Below are positions 35,162 through 44,303 of a stretch of 64,000 bases of DNA, in pieces. Below the pieces are notes generated by a model. The model saw only the letters and a list, made by a program, of their open reading frames with translations. It was not told the DNA's origin and made no database searches. Where the stretch lies: NCBI GenBank assembly GCA_040756515.1, contig JBFLYW010000008.1:1-64000 (forward strand). Reading direction: 5' to 3'. The translations under genes and the position numbers were made by a program. This stretch comes from DSXH01 sp020724325. GTDB lineage: Bacteria > Bacteroidota > Ignavibacteria > Ignavibacteriales > Melioribacteraceae. Each line of letters starts with the position of its first letter. Within the stretch, counting starts at the first letter, position 1.

Positions 35162-36991
35162 ATGGAAAATAAAAATAAAACTAAATTTCTAACTATCATT
35201 CTATTATTTGTAATAGGAATAGTTGGAAACTCCTTTGCACAGGAATTTACCGCAAGTGTGGATCGCTCTGTAGTAGGTCAACATGAGAAGTTTCAGGTTT
35301 ATTTTACTTTTAACGGAAGCGATATTAACAACGTTAAAGATTTTAGCCCGCCTAACTTTGCTGGATTCAAAGTAATATCCGGGCCTAACCAATCTACAAG
35401 CATGCAGATAATAAATAGTAAAGTTAATGCGTCACTTACGTTTGTATATATTCTACAGCCGATTAATATTGGCGATTACACTATTGGTCCGGCTTCGGTT
35501 TTGTATTCAGGAAAAACATATAAGACCAGTCCGTTAAATATAAAAGTAGAAAAAGGGAGCCGGCAGCAGCAAAGTAGTGACGGTTATTCCGATGAAGAAT
35601 TATCAAAGAATGTTTTTATAGTTGCCGAATCAAATAAGAACCGGACTTATCTTGGTGAACAAATGACGGTCACTTACAAACTCTATACAAAGCTGAATAT
35701 TTCTTCACCGCAAATTACAAAGCTTCCGCAGTATCAGGGATTCTGGGCAGTAGAAGTTGATCCTGCTCAAACTATTTCTTTCGATATCGGGATGTACAAT
35801 GGTGAACGAATTAGAGTTGCTACAATTAAAAAGGTGGCATTATTCCCTACAAAAACTGGTCAACTAAGTATCACACCATTCGAGTTGAATATTCCTGTAA
35901 TAGTAAAAAAGAAGAAGACCGGGAATGATATATTTGACGAATTCTTCAACGATTCATTTTTCGGTAGAACAGAAACAGTTGATTTTCTTGCTAAATCAAA
36001 CACACTAAAAGTTAATGTAGAACCTTTGCCGGCGTTGGGAATGCCGGCTTCATTTAATGGTGCGGTTGGTAATTTCAATTTCAAAGCGGAAATTGATAAG
36101 AATAAAGTTGTAACTAATGAAAGCATAATGCTCCGTTTAACTATTTCCGGAAGCGGCAACATTCAATTATTAAAAGCTCCAGAACCGCAGCTTCCTTCAG
36201 GTTTCGACAGGTATGAGCCAAAGATTTACGATAATGTTAATAAAGGTTCGGTTGTATCCGGTCAGAAAATAATCGAGTATTTAATTGTGCCAAGAACCGC
36301 CGGCGACAAAGAAATACCGTCTATGGAATTTTCTTTTTTTAATCCTGAACAAAGAAAATATGTTACGCTAAACTCACCTGCATTTAAGATAAATGTTGTA
36401 AAAGGAGATGGGCAATATGAACCGGTTGCAGGTGACTATTCTAAAACAGATGTTAAACTGTTGAGCGAAGAGATAAGATTTATTAAGACTTCCGATTTTG
36501 ACCTCAGACCCAAACAAGAAAACTCGATAATAAAAACATGGTTCTGGCTCTCTTTAATTCTACCTGTTATTCTATTGTTCACGGCAATTGGGTATAAAAA
36601 GAGGAAGGAGAAGCTTGATGGAAATATTGGATTATTAAAATTTCAGAAGGCAGAAAAAGCAGCACAAAAAAGGCTGAAGGTTGCTAAAAGAGCGTTAGAT
36701 AAAAGAAATATTTCAGAATTTTATTCGGAGCTTTCAAAAGCAATTTACGGTTATCTGGAGGATAAACTGGGCATTCAAAAATCCGAATTTACGTTGGAAG
36801 CAGCTTTAGATAGTCTTAACAAAAAAAATGTAAATGAAAATCTGATCTATAGAGTTAGAGCGGTTGCTGAAAAGTGTGAATTTGTACGGTTTGCTCCGCA
36901 AGGCGAAACCTCTGCTGCTGCCATTGAAATTTATTATGAAGCTGTTAAACTGATCGTTGAAGTAGATTCTGTGCTGGAGAAAAAAAGATGA
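35162..36991 (+). CDS. batD: BatD oxygen-tolerance protein
   Basis: The 609-residue BatD has a signal peptide ending near SFAQE and several Ig-like beta domains (about 27-440), including VDRSVVGQHEKFQVYFTF, QPINIGDYTIGPASV and IEYLIVPRTAGDKEIPSM, all typical of the family. One transmembrane helix (about 460-480, WFWLSLILPVILLFTAIG) leads to a cytoplasmic helical tail (LDKRNISEFYSELSKAIYGYLEDKLG). It is a membrane partner of BatA/BatB. Its stop overlaps batE by 4 bp. The ribosome-binding site is weak. Confidence 0.9.
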   Translation: MENKNKTKFLTIILLFVIGIVGNSFAQEFTASVDRSVVGQHEKFQVYFTFNGSDINNVKDFSPPNFAGFKVISGPNQSTSMQIINSKVNASLTFVYILQPINIGDYTIGPASVLYSGKTYKTSPLNIKVEKGSRQQQSSDGYSDEELSKNVFIVAESNKNRTYLGEQMTVTYKLYTKLNISSPQITKLPQYQGFWAVEVDPAQTISFDIGMYNGERIRVATIKKVALFPTKTGQLSITPFELNIPVIVKKKKTGNDIFDEFFNDSFFGRTETVDFLAKSNTLKVNVEPLPALGMPASFNGAVGNFNFKAEIDKNKVVTNESIMLRLTISGSGNIQLLKAPEPQLPSGFDRYEPKIYDNVNKGSVVSGQKIIEYLIVPRTAGDKEIPSMEFSFFNPEQRKYVTLNSPAFKINVVKGDGQYEPVAGDYSKTDVKLLSEEIRFIKTSDFDLRPKQENSIIKTWFWLSLILPVILLFTAIGYKKRKEKLDGNIGLLKFQKAEKAAQKRLKVAKRALDKRNISEFYSELSKAIYGYLEDKLGIQKSEFTLEAALDSLNKKNVNENLIYRVRAVAEKCEFVRFAPQGETSAAAIEIYYEAVKLIVEVDSVLEKKR

Positions 36992-37791
36992 TGACGCTGC
37001 TCAACTTTCTGATCGCTTATTTATCCCGATTGTTTTTATTAACGTCGATTCTATTTTTTCCTTTAATGATTTTTTCATTGAATCTATATGGACAATTGCC
37101 CGATGACCTTTTCAAAGAAGCAAATAAATTATATCAGGAACATAGATTTATTGAATCAATTGAAATATATAACAAAATCTTGAGTCAGGGCTATGAGAGT
37201 TCATCTCTTTACTATAACCTGGGAAATGCGTATTTCAAAGCGGGGAGCTTAGGACGCGCAATATTGAATTATGAAAAGGGTCTTAAACTTTCTCCCGGTG
37301 ATGACGACATAATTTATAATCTAAGAATTGCCAACGCACGTACTATTGATAAAATTGCAGAATTACCAAGACTATTTATTGTAGAATGGTGGGAATTACT
37401 GATCATTTCTTTTTCAACATCAGGATGGGCATTAATTACCGCTCTGGTGTTCTGGATTTTCATTGCTTCAATTGGATTGTTTTACTTTGCTAAGAAAACA
37501 ATTGTACAGAAAACCTCATTAATGATTGGTTCCATTTCTTTAGCTGTTTTAATTATTGCCGTTGTAATTCTTGTCTCACGTTATAATCACGAAGCAATTA
37601 CAAATTATGGAATACTTACAGAAGAAATATATTCTGTTAAAGGAGCGCCGGATTATAAAAGTAACGATATCTTTGTTATACACGAAGGAATAAAATTTAA
37701 GGTTGAGGATTATGTTGCCGAGTGGTTTAAGATTCGTCTTGCCGATGGAAAAGTTGGGTGGATACCCAAAAATGTATTTGGACAAATTTAA
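36988..37791 (+). CDS. batE: TPR/SH3 membrane protein BatE
   Basis: A 267-residue protein with an N-terminal signal/TM segment (about 8-33), two to three TPRs (about 37-110, SSLYYNLGNAYFKAGSLGRA), two transmembrane helices (about 135-155 and 175-195), and a C-terminal bacterial-SH3-like domain (about 200-267) ending in WFKIRLADGKVGWIPKNVFG. This is the standard BatE plan and closes the Bat operon. The SH3 part may bind cell wall or protein in the periplasm. It overlaps batD by 4 bp; Ste24 follows 31 bp later. Confidence 0.88.
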   Translation: MMTLLNFLIAYLSRLFLLTSILFFPLMIFSLNLYGQLPDDLFKEANKLYQEHRFIESIEIYNKILSQGYESSSLYYNLGNAYFKAGSLGRAILNYEKGLKLSPGDDDIIYNLRIANARTIDKIAELPRLFIVEWWELLIISFSTSGWALITALVFWIFIASIGLFYFAKKTIVQKTSLMIGSISLAVLIIAVVILVSRYNHEAITNYGILTEEIYSVKGAPDYKSNDIFVIHEGIKFKVEDYVAEWFKIRLADGKVGWIPKNVFGQI

Positions 37792-37822
37792 TTCTATTTA
37801 TCAACATTAATCGTTTAACAAA

Positions 37823-38920
37823 TTGAAGCTTACCGAAGCAAAAAAATATAATAACCTTAAGCTTGCCATTGGCGTTACAAAAGGGATTATAGTCTTTATT
37901 TTAATTTTTTTATTTGTACTCTTTGACTTTAGCTTACAACTGGAAAATTATGTTCGTACATTTTTAACAAATGATTATTTAGTCCTTATCGCTTATGTAA
38001 TTACTATTGGTTTAATATCCTCTTTGTTATTCTTTCCGGTAAATTATTATGTAGAATTTTACCTTGAACATAAATATAATTTATCTAATCAGACTTTCTG
38101 GAAATGGATTATAGAAGATACCAAAGAAGCAATTGTAGGCTTGGTTATAGGGTTACCAATTTTAGTGATATTCTATTATGTGCTAAACACTTTTAAAGAT
38201 AATTGGTGGCTCCCATTCTCAATAATACTTTTTTTAATCTCAGTTTTCCTTGCAAAGATTTTGCCGGTTATAATTCTTCCGATTTTTTATAAAATTACTC
38301 TTATTGATGATGAAGAACTAAAGAACAGAATAATTGAATTAAGTAAAGATGCTGGACTCAGCGTAAAAAATGTTTTCAAGTTTAATATGAGTAAGAATAC
38401 AAAAAAAGCAAATGCAGCATTCACCGGACTGGGTAAATCAAAAAGAATTCTGCTCGGTGATACTCTTATAGAGAATTATTCACGCGACGAAATAGAGACG
38501 GTAATTGCCCACGAACTCGGGCATTATAAAAAGAAACACATCATCAAAAATATAATAATAAGCACAGTAACGAGCTTTGTTACATTTTACTTAATTTCAA
38601 TTCTCTATTCTTTTTCGCTCCCTTTTTTTGATTTTGATTCAATTACAAGAATCTCTGCATTACCTTTATTGGCATTATGGGGAACTATAATCAGTCTTAT
38701 AATTACTCCCGTTTCCAATTTTATTTCAAGAAAGTTTGAGTATGAAGCAGACAGATACGCTGTGGAATCAACAAGCAAAAAGGAAGCATTTATAAATACT
38801 CTTGATAAATTGACGGATCAAAACCTTGGTGATAGAGAACCACATCCATTTATTGAATGGTTCTTTTACAGTCATCCATCAATTAAAAAACGTATTGAAG
38901 CAATTAGGAATATTGGATAG
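37823..38920 (+). CDS. Ste24-type M48 membrane metalloprotease
   Basis: An integral inner-membrane zinc protease of 365 residues. The HExxH site is IAHELGHYKKKH, and FEYEADRYAV supplies the third zinc ligand (Glu). At least six hydrophobic segments surround these (about 15-37, 52-75, 105-125, 130-150, 235-260, 275-295), and an N-terminal region with KYNLSNQTFWKWI matches CAAX prenyl protease 1 (Ste24). In bacteria the substrates are not prenylated proteins but probably membrane or quality-control substrates. TTG is the start. It directly follows the Bat operon and may be read through from it. Confidence 0.88.
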   Translation: MKLTEAKKYNNLKLAIGVTKGIIVFILIFLFVLFDFSLQLENYVRTFLTNDYLVLIAYVITIGLISSLLFFPVNYYVEFYLEHKYNLSNQTFWKWIIEDTKEAIVGLVIGLPILVIFYYVLNTFKDNWWLPFSIILFLISVFLAKILPVIILPIFYKITLIDDEELKNRIIELSKDAGLSVKNVFKFNMSKNTKKANAAFTGLGKSKRILLGDTLIENYSRDEIETVIAHELGHYKKKHIIKNIIISTVTSFVTFYLISILYSFSLPFFDFDSITRISALPLLALWGTIISLIITPVSNFISRKFEYEADRYAVESTSKKEAFINTLDKLTDQNLGDREPHPFIEWFFYSHPSIKKRIEAIRNIG

Positions 38921-38975
38921 AAGTTTATTTTTATGATTATATTTAGGCAGTAGAAAGAAGATAATCGAACTGCTA

Positions 38976-40253
38976 ATGCTGAACAGGTTAAAAACCATAT
39001 CTATATTTCTTTTGGCTATTGCAATCTCCGGTTGCTCATTCGATTCACCTGCTCCTACTCAATCTGCCGATACTCCGTTAAAACCAACCTCGCCATCCGA
39101 TCGGTTTACGCCTAATACACCTACTCCAGCAGATGGCGCTCTTAATCAATTGCTCTTTGTTACGCTAAGATGGGAATGCGACAATGCTTCCAGTTTCGAT
39201 GTTTATTTAGGAGAAACTAATCCACCGCTAGTAAGATATTCAACAACACAAAGTAAATCCTATACAACTCCACCGCTTAAGTACGAAACAAAATATTATT
39301 GGCGGATTGTAGCTAAAGGTACAGACGGAGTAACACGCACCGGACCGGTGTGGAGTTTTACAACTATTCCATCAACCTCTTCTACGGTTAATGGATATGC
39401 ATTGAAATTACACCGGACAGAAACCAGATTACCAAATACGGTTGAACTTGTTTTTCAGGTACTGGACTTAAATGGAAGCGGTGTTACCAATTTGCAATTA
39501 ACCGATTTTGAAGTTTTTGAAGATGAACTTCCACTCTCTATTGCCGAATCCGGTTTAACAATTGTAAAAAGACCAACAACACCGTACAAATTGAAAACCG
39601 TAGTTATGCTCGATAATAGTAGAAGCATTGAAAATGAACTTAACATTATCAGAAATTCTGCAAAGCAGATTATAAGCGGAATAAGACCAAATCAGTACGT
39701 CGCGCTCTATCAGTTCTCTGATAAGGTTGTTTTAATGAGCGATTTTACTCAAGATATAGATGCACTTAAAAATCTAATAGATAATAATTATCTACTTGGC
39801 GTAAGAAGTACTGACTTTTATGGAGCAATGAAAATTGGTGCTTTAAGGTGGATTGATAATGCAACAATGGATAGTATTATTCAAGGATGCATGATTTTTA
39901 TTTCTGATGGCGAAGATACTCAGAGTTCTACTTCACTTGCACAGGGGCTTTATGCTGTTCATAATAAGTTGGTTTATTCAATTGCTGTTGGACCGGCTGT
40001 TCAACCAGAAATTATTAATGCATTCAGTACCGGTGGAAGTTTTAAACCGGGTCAAGAGAATGAAATAATTAAAAGATTTATCGAGCTGGAAAATTCCGTT
40101 GTTAAAACCGCTAATAGTTTTTATGTGCTTACTTATAATAGTCCGAAAAGGGGAAATAAGGATCGTTCGTTAAAAGTAAGAATAAAAAATAATCCTTACC
40201 AGGGAAGCGCATCATTCATATCAACCAAATTCAATAGTGCCGGATTCAATTAA
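38976..40253 (+). CDS. VWA-domain lipoprotein with fibronectin-like domain
   Basis: A 425-residue protein with lipobox ISGC (about residues 17-20), a Pro/Thr-rich linker, a fibronectin type III-like domain (about 55-135, LRWECDNASSFDVYLG...YYWRIVAKG), and a VWA domain (about 145-390). Its metal motif reads MLDNSRSIENEL, close to DxSxS, with FISDGEDTQSS as the later acidic element. It is most likely anchored in the outer or inner membrane facing the periplasm. It is not part of the Bat set by sequence, but it lies two genes after batE. Role unknown. Confidence 0.8.
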   Translation: MLNRLKTISIFLLAIAISGCSFDSPAPTQSADTPLKPTSPSDRFTPNTPTPADGALNQLLFVTLRWECDNASSFDVYLGETNPPLVRYSTTQSKSYTTPPLKYETKYYWRIVAKGTDGVTRTGPVWSFTTIPSTSSTVNGYALKLHRTETRLPNTVELVFQVLDLNGSGVTNLQLTDFEVFEDELPLSIAESGLTIVKRPTTPYKLKTVVMLDNSRSIENELNIIRNSAKQIISGIRPNQYVALYQFSDKVVLMSDFTQDIDALKNLIDNNYLLGVRSTDFYGAMKIGALRWIDNATMDSIIQGCMIFISDGEDTQSSTSLAQGLYAVHNKLVYSIAVGPAVQPEIINAFSTGGSFKPGQENEIIKRFIELENSVVKTANSFYVLTYNSPKRGNKDRSLKVRIKNNPYQGSASFISTKFNSAGFN

Positions 40254-40271
40254 GATTTTTGAGGTATCATT

Positions 40272-40562
40272 ATGTCTATTTCGATTGACGAAGTAAAATA
40301 CATTGCTAACCTATCCAGACTTAGTTTCGATGAAAAAGAACTGCAAGATTTTACAAATCAGTTTAACGATATTTTATTATTCTTCGAAAAATTGAACGAA
40401 CTAAATACAGATAATATTGAGCCATTATCGCATCCAATATCCAACACAAATGTTTTTAGAGAAGATGAAATAGCTCAATCTATTGAATGTAAAGAGGCAG
40501 TTAAAAACACACTTTACAGTAACGATGAATTTTTCATAGTACCAAAGGTTATCAATCAATAA
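40272..40562 (+). CDS. gatC: Asp-tRNA(Asn)/Glu-tRNA(Gln) amidotransferase subunit C
   Basis: A 96-residue GatC, the small belt subunit of GatCAB. The N-terminal ISIDEVKYIANLSRLSFDEKE and FNDILLFFEKLNELNTDNIEPLSHPI are typical, as is the C-terminal DEFFIVPKVI. TTGAGGTATCATT precedes the ATG. It is separated from gatB (17748) by about 21 kb; gatA is not in the window. kdsB follows after 20 bp, so the two may be co-transcribed. Confidence 0.93.
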   Translation: MSISIDEVKYIANLSRLSFDEKELQDFTNQFNDILLFFEKLNELNTDNIEPLSHPISNTNVFREDEIAQSIECKEAVKNTLYSNDEFFIVPKVINQ

Positions 40563-40582
40563 CTTCTTCTTAAGACTCATAG

Positions 40583-41356
40583 ATGATAATAGGAATTATA
40601 CCTGCACGTTTCGCATCAACCCGGCTAATGGGAAAACCGCTTGCAGATATTGGCGGCAAACCAATGATTCAGCACACTTACCAAAGTGCAAAGAAATCTA
40701 AATTGCTTGACAAAGTTGTTATTGCAGTAGATGACGACCGGCTTTATAAGGTTGCCAAAAATTTTGGTGCAGAAGTTTATATTACTCCGCAAAATGTTGC
40801 AACCGGTTCAGATCGTATTGCAATTGTTGCAGAAAAAATTCAGGATGCATCTATAATCGTAAACATTCAGGGAGATGAACCTTTTATCAAAGGAAAGATG
40901 ATCGATGAAGCAATTGAGCCTCTTCTATTTGATAAGAAGGTAAGTGTTTCTACACTCGCAAAAAGAATTACGAGTGTTGAAGAAATGAAATCTCCTTCGG
41001 TTGTAAAGGTTGTTTTCGATTACAATAATTTTGCATTGTACTTCTCGCGTTCTCCAATTCCATTTGCAAGAGACGCAAGGACAAATCTTCAAAGGATTGA
41101 AAACACCGAAATGTATAAACATATCGGTCTATATGTTTATCGCAAAGAAGCTCTTCTTAAATTCACTGCATCTAAACCTACTGATTTGGAACAGACGGAA
41201 AAATTGGAGCAGCTTCGATTTCTGGAATATGGGTTTAAAATGAAAATTGTTGTTACGGAGATTGACAGCTTATCGGTTGATACTCCTGCAGATCTTGAAA
41301 TTGCTAGAAAATATTATGAAAAAGTTGCAAGACCTTTAGAAAAGTCGCGCCGTTAA
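40583..41356 (+). CDS. kdsB: 3-deoxy-manno-octulosonate cytidylyltransferase
   Basis: Makes CMP-Kdo from CTP and Kdo for lipid A core synthesis. IIPARFASTRLMGKPLADI and GKPMIQHTYQSA give the nucleotide-binding site, and VNIQGDEPF carries the metal-binding Asp. FSRSPIPFARD is the Kdo-site motif. The length (257) is normal. The rest of the pathway (kdsA, kdsC, kdsD) is a separate operon 3 kb downstream. Confidence 0.95.
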   Translation: MIIGIIPARFASTRLMGKPLADIGGKPMIQHTYQSAKKSKLLDKVVIAVDDDRLYKVAKNFGAEVYITPQNVATGSDRIAIVAEKIQDASIIVNIQGDEPFIKGKMIDEAIEPLLFDKKVSVSTLAKRITSVEEMKSPSVVKVVFDYNNFALYFSRSPIPFARDARTNLQRIENTEMYKHIGLYVYRKEALLKFTASKPTDLEQTEKLEQLRFLEYGFKMKIVVTEIDSLSVDTPADLEIARKYYEKVARPLEKSRR

Positions 41357-41506
41357 AATTTATTGTAAACTATAAACCTGTTATTTACCCTTTAATATAA
41401 AGCAGCAAACAACCGTCACTCAATAAACGGATAAATTGTATTTGGGCTAAACTGATATTATTTTTAAAACGTAAAGAAAAAAATAATGAGAATAAACAGG
41501 AACAAA

Positions 41507-41914
41507 ATGGAAAATAAAATTAGAGTTTTAGTGGCAAAAGCCGGATTAGATGGGCATGATAGAGGTGCTAAAGTTGTAGCTGCTTCACTTAGGGATGCCG
41601 GTATGGAAGTTATTTACACAGGTTTACGTCAAACCCCGGAAATGATTGTTGAAGCGGCAATTCAGGAAGATGTTAATGCTATCGGTATTAGTATTTTATC
41701 AGGCGCACACATGACTATCTTTCCCCGTATCCTTAATTTGATGAAGGAAAAGAAAGTTGATGACATTCTGCTTTTTGGCGGAGGAATTATTCCTGAAGAT
41801 GATCTTAACAAATTAAAAGAAATGGGTGTTGGTGAACTATTTACACCAGGTACTTCTACAACAGACATTGTCAATTTCTTAAAAGATTGGGTTGCAAAAA
41901 ATCCCAAAAAGTAA
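41507..41914 (+). CDS. Free-standing B12-binding domain (methylmalonyl-CoA mutase small-subunit type)
   Basis: A 135-residue cytoplasmic cobalamin-binding domain. AGLDGHDRGAKVVA holds the DxHxxG motif whose His ligates cobalt, and SILSGAHM and GGGIIP are the other B12-fold contacts. The fold matches the C-terminal domain of methylmalonyl-CoA mutase or its separate small subunit. No mutase catalytic domain, epimerase or MeaB-type gene is adjacent, so the partner must be elsewhere. The frame is open to an ATG at 41486, but ACAGGA is spaced five bases from the ATG at 41507. Confidence 0.88.
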   Translation: MENKIRVLVAKAGLDGHDRGAKVVAASLRDAGMEVIYTGLRQTPEMIVEAAIQEDVNAIGISILSGAHMTIFPRILNLMKEKKVDDILLFGGGIIPEDDLNKLKEMGVGELFTPGTSTTDIVNFLKDWVAKNPKK

Positions 41915-41926
41915 GTAGTAATATCG

Positions 41927-41980
41927 AGCAGAAAAGACTTCCTTTGCGTGGTCTTTTGTTGAGATTTCTTTCTGCTTTTA
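41927..41980 (+). terminator. Hairpin terminator after the B12-domain gene
   Basis: AGCAGAAA (41927-41934) can pair with TTTCTGCT (41969-41976), and inside that AAAAGAC (41932-41938) pairs with GTCTTTT (41951-41957) as an alternative stem. TTTT follows at 41976-41979. The short U-tract makes it weaker than the rpoZ terminator. Confidence 0.55.
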
Positions 41981-42027
41981 TAATGCTATTCTTTATTTAT
42001 TTTTGAATCGTACTAAATGGATTTTTA

Positions 42028-43131
42028 ATGCCATACAAAAAGCGTATCAGAATTATTTTTCTTGATATGATGCGGGCACTCGCCGTATTGATGATGGTTC
42101 AAGGACACACTATCGATACTTTTTTAGCAGGTGAATACCGTACTTTAGATTCCCCTCTTTTCAGCGTCTGGTTTTCAATAAGGGGTTTTACTGCACCTAT
42201 TTTTATGTTTACTTCTGGTGTGGTGTTTACATTTTTACTTTTCTCTAACAATGAATTGTTTTTTCAGAATCCCAGAGTTAAAAAAGGGATTAAGAGAATT
42301 GTAATTCTGGTTCTGATTGGTTACTTACTTAGATATCCTACTTATACTGTTCTTGATTTTAGCGGCGTTAGACACGATCAATGGATCGGTTTTTTTACCG
42401 TTGATGCATTACATTTAATTGGATTTGGACTGTTTTTTATTCTTATATCAGCCTTTTTAGCAGAGAAAACAAAAATAAGCAGCCGGCTGATATTTTTATT
42501 GGGTGCACTATTTTTCTTCTTAATGTTTTCAACTACTGAAAAAATTAATTGGGCTAATTATTTGCCGATACCTTTCGCTGCTTATTTATATCATGGAACC
42601 GGTTCATACTTCCCTTTATTCCCTTGGGTTGGTTATGTTCTTTGCGGAGCTTATTTAGGCAGCTATCTTGCACACAATCCAGCTGCTTTTACTACTGTTA
42701 AATTTTCTAAACGTTTGTTTATTATTGGGTTATCTTTTCTGGCATTTTCCCAAATCGTGGAATTGCTTGAGGATTTACTCTACAAGAGGGAAGAATTTTG
42801 GACAGACAACCTATATGTTATAACCATGAGATTAGGTTGGGTAATTTTATTAAACAGTTTAATGTCGTATGTTGCCTTGAAATTAAAAACCATTCCGGAA
42901 TTTATTAAACAGGTGGGCAGACATACTCTGCTGGTTTATGCAGTACATGTAATTATTTTATATGGAAGTGCATGGACTCCAGGATTAAGTTATATTTATT
43001 TCATGAGAATGGATCTTTTCAGCTCGCTTATTTCTGCCGTAATAATGGTAATTATTATGGCGTTAATGGTAATGGGATTAGAAAGATACAAACTGATAAG
43101 AAAAAATAAATTTGCGACGTCAGAAATTTAA
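42028..43131 (+). CDS. DUF1624/HGSNAT-like multi-pass acyltransferase
   Basis: A 367-residue inner-membrane protein with about ten hydrophobic segments. The N-terminal FLDMMRALAVLMMVQGHT resembles the start of heparan-alpha-glucosaminide N-acetyltransferase-like proteins (DUF1624), where a His near this point takes part in transmembrane acetyl transfer. FTSGVVFTFLL and FTVDALHLIGFGL fit the family. It might modify envelope sugars, but no sugar cluster is adjacent except the Kdo operon downstream. Acceptor unknown. Confidence 0.8.
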   Translation: MPYKKRIRIIFLDMMRALAVLMMVQGHTIDTFLAGEYRTLDSPLFSVWFSIRGFTAPIFMFTSGVVFTFLLFSNNELFFQNPRVKKGIKRIVILVLIGYLLRYPTYTVLDFSGVRHDQWIGFFTVDALHLIGFGLFFILISAFLAEKTKISSRLIFLLGALFFFLMFSTTEKINWANYLPIPFAAYLYHGTGSYFPLFPWVGYVLCGAYLGSYLAHNPAAFTTVKFSKRLFIIGLSFLAFSQIVELLEDLLYKREEFWTDNLYVITMRLGWVILLNSLMSYVALKLKTIPEFIKQVGRHTLLVYAVHVIILYGSAWTPGLSYIYFMRMDLFSSLISAVIMVIIMALMVMGLERYKLIRKNKFATSEI

Positions 43132-43142
43132 TAGGGTTTACT

Positions 43143-44174
43143 TTGAAGAAAAGGACAGATAATTTAGATCCCGTTGCTTCCGAAGAAGAAAAGAAAATTG
43201 AACAATCAATTCGTCCTCAAACATTTTCTCAATTTACAGGACAATCTAAGATTACAGATAATCTAAAAGTGTTTATTGGTGCGGCAAAAAAAAGAAAAGA
43301 TAGTTTGGATCATGTTTTACTTACCGGGCCTCCAGGACTTGGTAAAACGACACTTGCCCATATTATAGCGAATGAACTTGGAGTTAAAATTAAAATATCT
43401 TCAGGACCTGTTTTAGAAAAACCGGGTGATTTAGCAGGTATCTTAACGAATCTTGAAGAGAAGTCGGTTCTTTTTATTGACGAAATTCACCGTTTGAGTC
43501 CTGTTGTTGAAGAATATCTCTATTCTGCTATGGAAGATTACAAACTGGATATTATGATTGATAGCGGTCCAAGTGCAAGAACTGTTCAGATTAAACTTCC
43601 CAAATACACATTGATTGGAGCCACTACTCGTGCCGGCTTATTAACCGCACCGTTAAGAGACCGGTTTGGCATTAAATCGAGGCTCGATTATTATGAAGCC
43701 GATCTCATAAAAAAAATAATTAACCGTTCCGCTAATTTACTTGACATCAAAATTGAAGAAGAGGCAGCAATAGAATTAGCCAAGAGATCGCGCGGTACAC
43801 CGCGAATTGCGAACCGATTACTTAGAAGAACACGCGACTTTGCAGACTATGAGAACAAATCTACTATTGATACCCTTATTGCCAAAAAAGCACTTACCGC
43901 CCTCGAAGTCGATGAATTTGGATTAGATGAAATGGACAAAGAAATTATTCTTACGATCATAGAAAAGTTTAACGGTGGACCGGTTGGGCTTAACACCTTA
44001 TCAGTTGCAGTTAATGAAGATTCCGGTACAATTGAAGAAGTATACGAACCGTTTTTAATTCAGCAGGGATTTATTCAAAGAACTCCAAGAGGAAGAGAAG
44101 CTACCGAACTGGCTTATAAACGGTTTAATAAAACACGCGGTAAAATTAAAGATCAGGAAAGTTTTTTTAATTAG
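43143..44174 (+). CDS. ruvB: Holliday-junction branch-migration helicase RuvB
   Basis: AAA+ motor that drives Holliday-junction migration with RuvA. PQTFSQFTGQ at the N-terminus, Walker A GPPGLGKTTLAH, Walker B FIDEIHR, arginine-finger region GATTRAGLLTAPLRDRFG, and winged-helix tail LIQQGFIQRTPRGREAT are all present. The length (343) is normal. TTG is the start, 11 bp after the upstream stop. ruvA and ruvC are not nearby. A dispersed repeat lies between ruvB and kdsA. Confidence 0.96.
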   Translation: MKKRTDNLDPVASEEEKKIEQSIRPQTFSQFTGQSKITDNLKVFIGAAKKRKDSLDHVLLTGPPGLGKTTLAHIIANELGVKIKISSGPVLEKPGDLAGILTNLEEKSVLFIDEIHRLSPVVEEYLYSAMEDYKLDIMIDSGPSARTVQIKLPKYTLIGATTRAGLLTAPLRDRFGIKSRLDYYEADLIKKIINRSANLLDIKIEEEAAIELAKRSRGTPRIANRLLRRTRDFADYENKSTIDTLIAKKALTALEVDEFGLDEMDKEIILTIIEKFNGGPVGLNTLSVAVNEDSGTIEEVYEPFLIQQGFIQRTPRGREATELAYKRFNKTRGKIKDQESFFN

Positions 44175-44179
44175 GCATG

Positions 44180-44286
44180 GACTTCTGAAAAATTCAGATG
44201 CTATTTCTCAGTCGCTTCGCTCCTTAGAAATGACACTTCAAATCCCGCAAAGCGGAATGAGAAATGACAAGCGATATTTTTCATAA
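44180..44286. repeat. Dispersed palindromic repeat, copy 2
   Basis: The element opens with GACTTCTGAAAAATTC. Module 1 (44203-44233) runs ATTTCTCAGTCGC to AGAAATGA and is the reverse complement of module 1 in copy 1. Module 2 (44236-44269) has CCCGCAAAGCGGAATGAGAA and is in the same orientation as copy 1. GAAATGACA occurs at 44227 and 44261 on both sides of module 2, and the element ends AGCGATATTTTT. It sits between ruvB and kdsA. Confidence 0.88.
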
Positions 44287-44303
44287 GTTGCTAGGTACTT
44301 GTA

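Noticed and set aside
44175..44303. Terminator for ruvB in the ruvB-kdsA gap
   Set aside because: The hairpins there belong to the dispersed repeat family found at two other unrelated sites, so they are better explained as copy 2 of that repeat.
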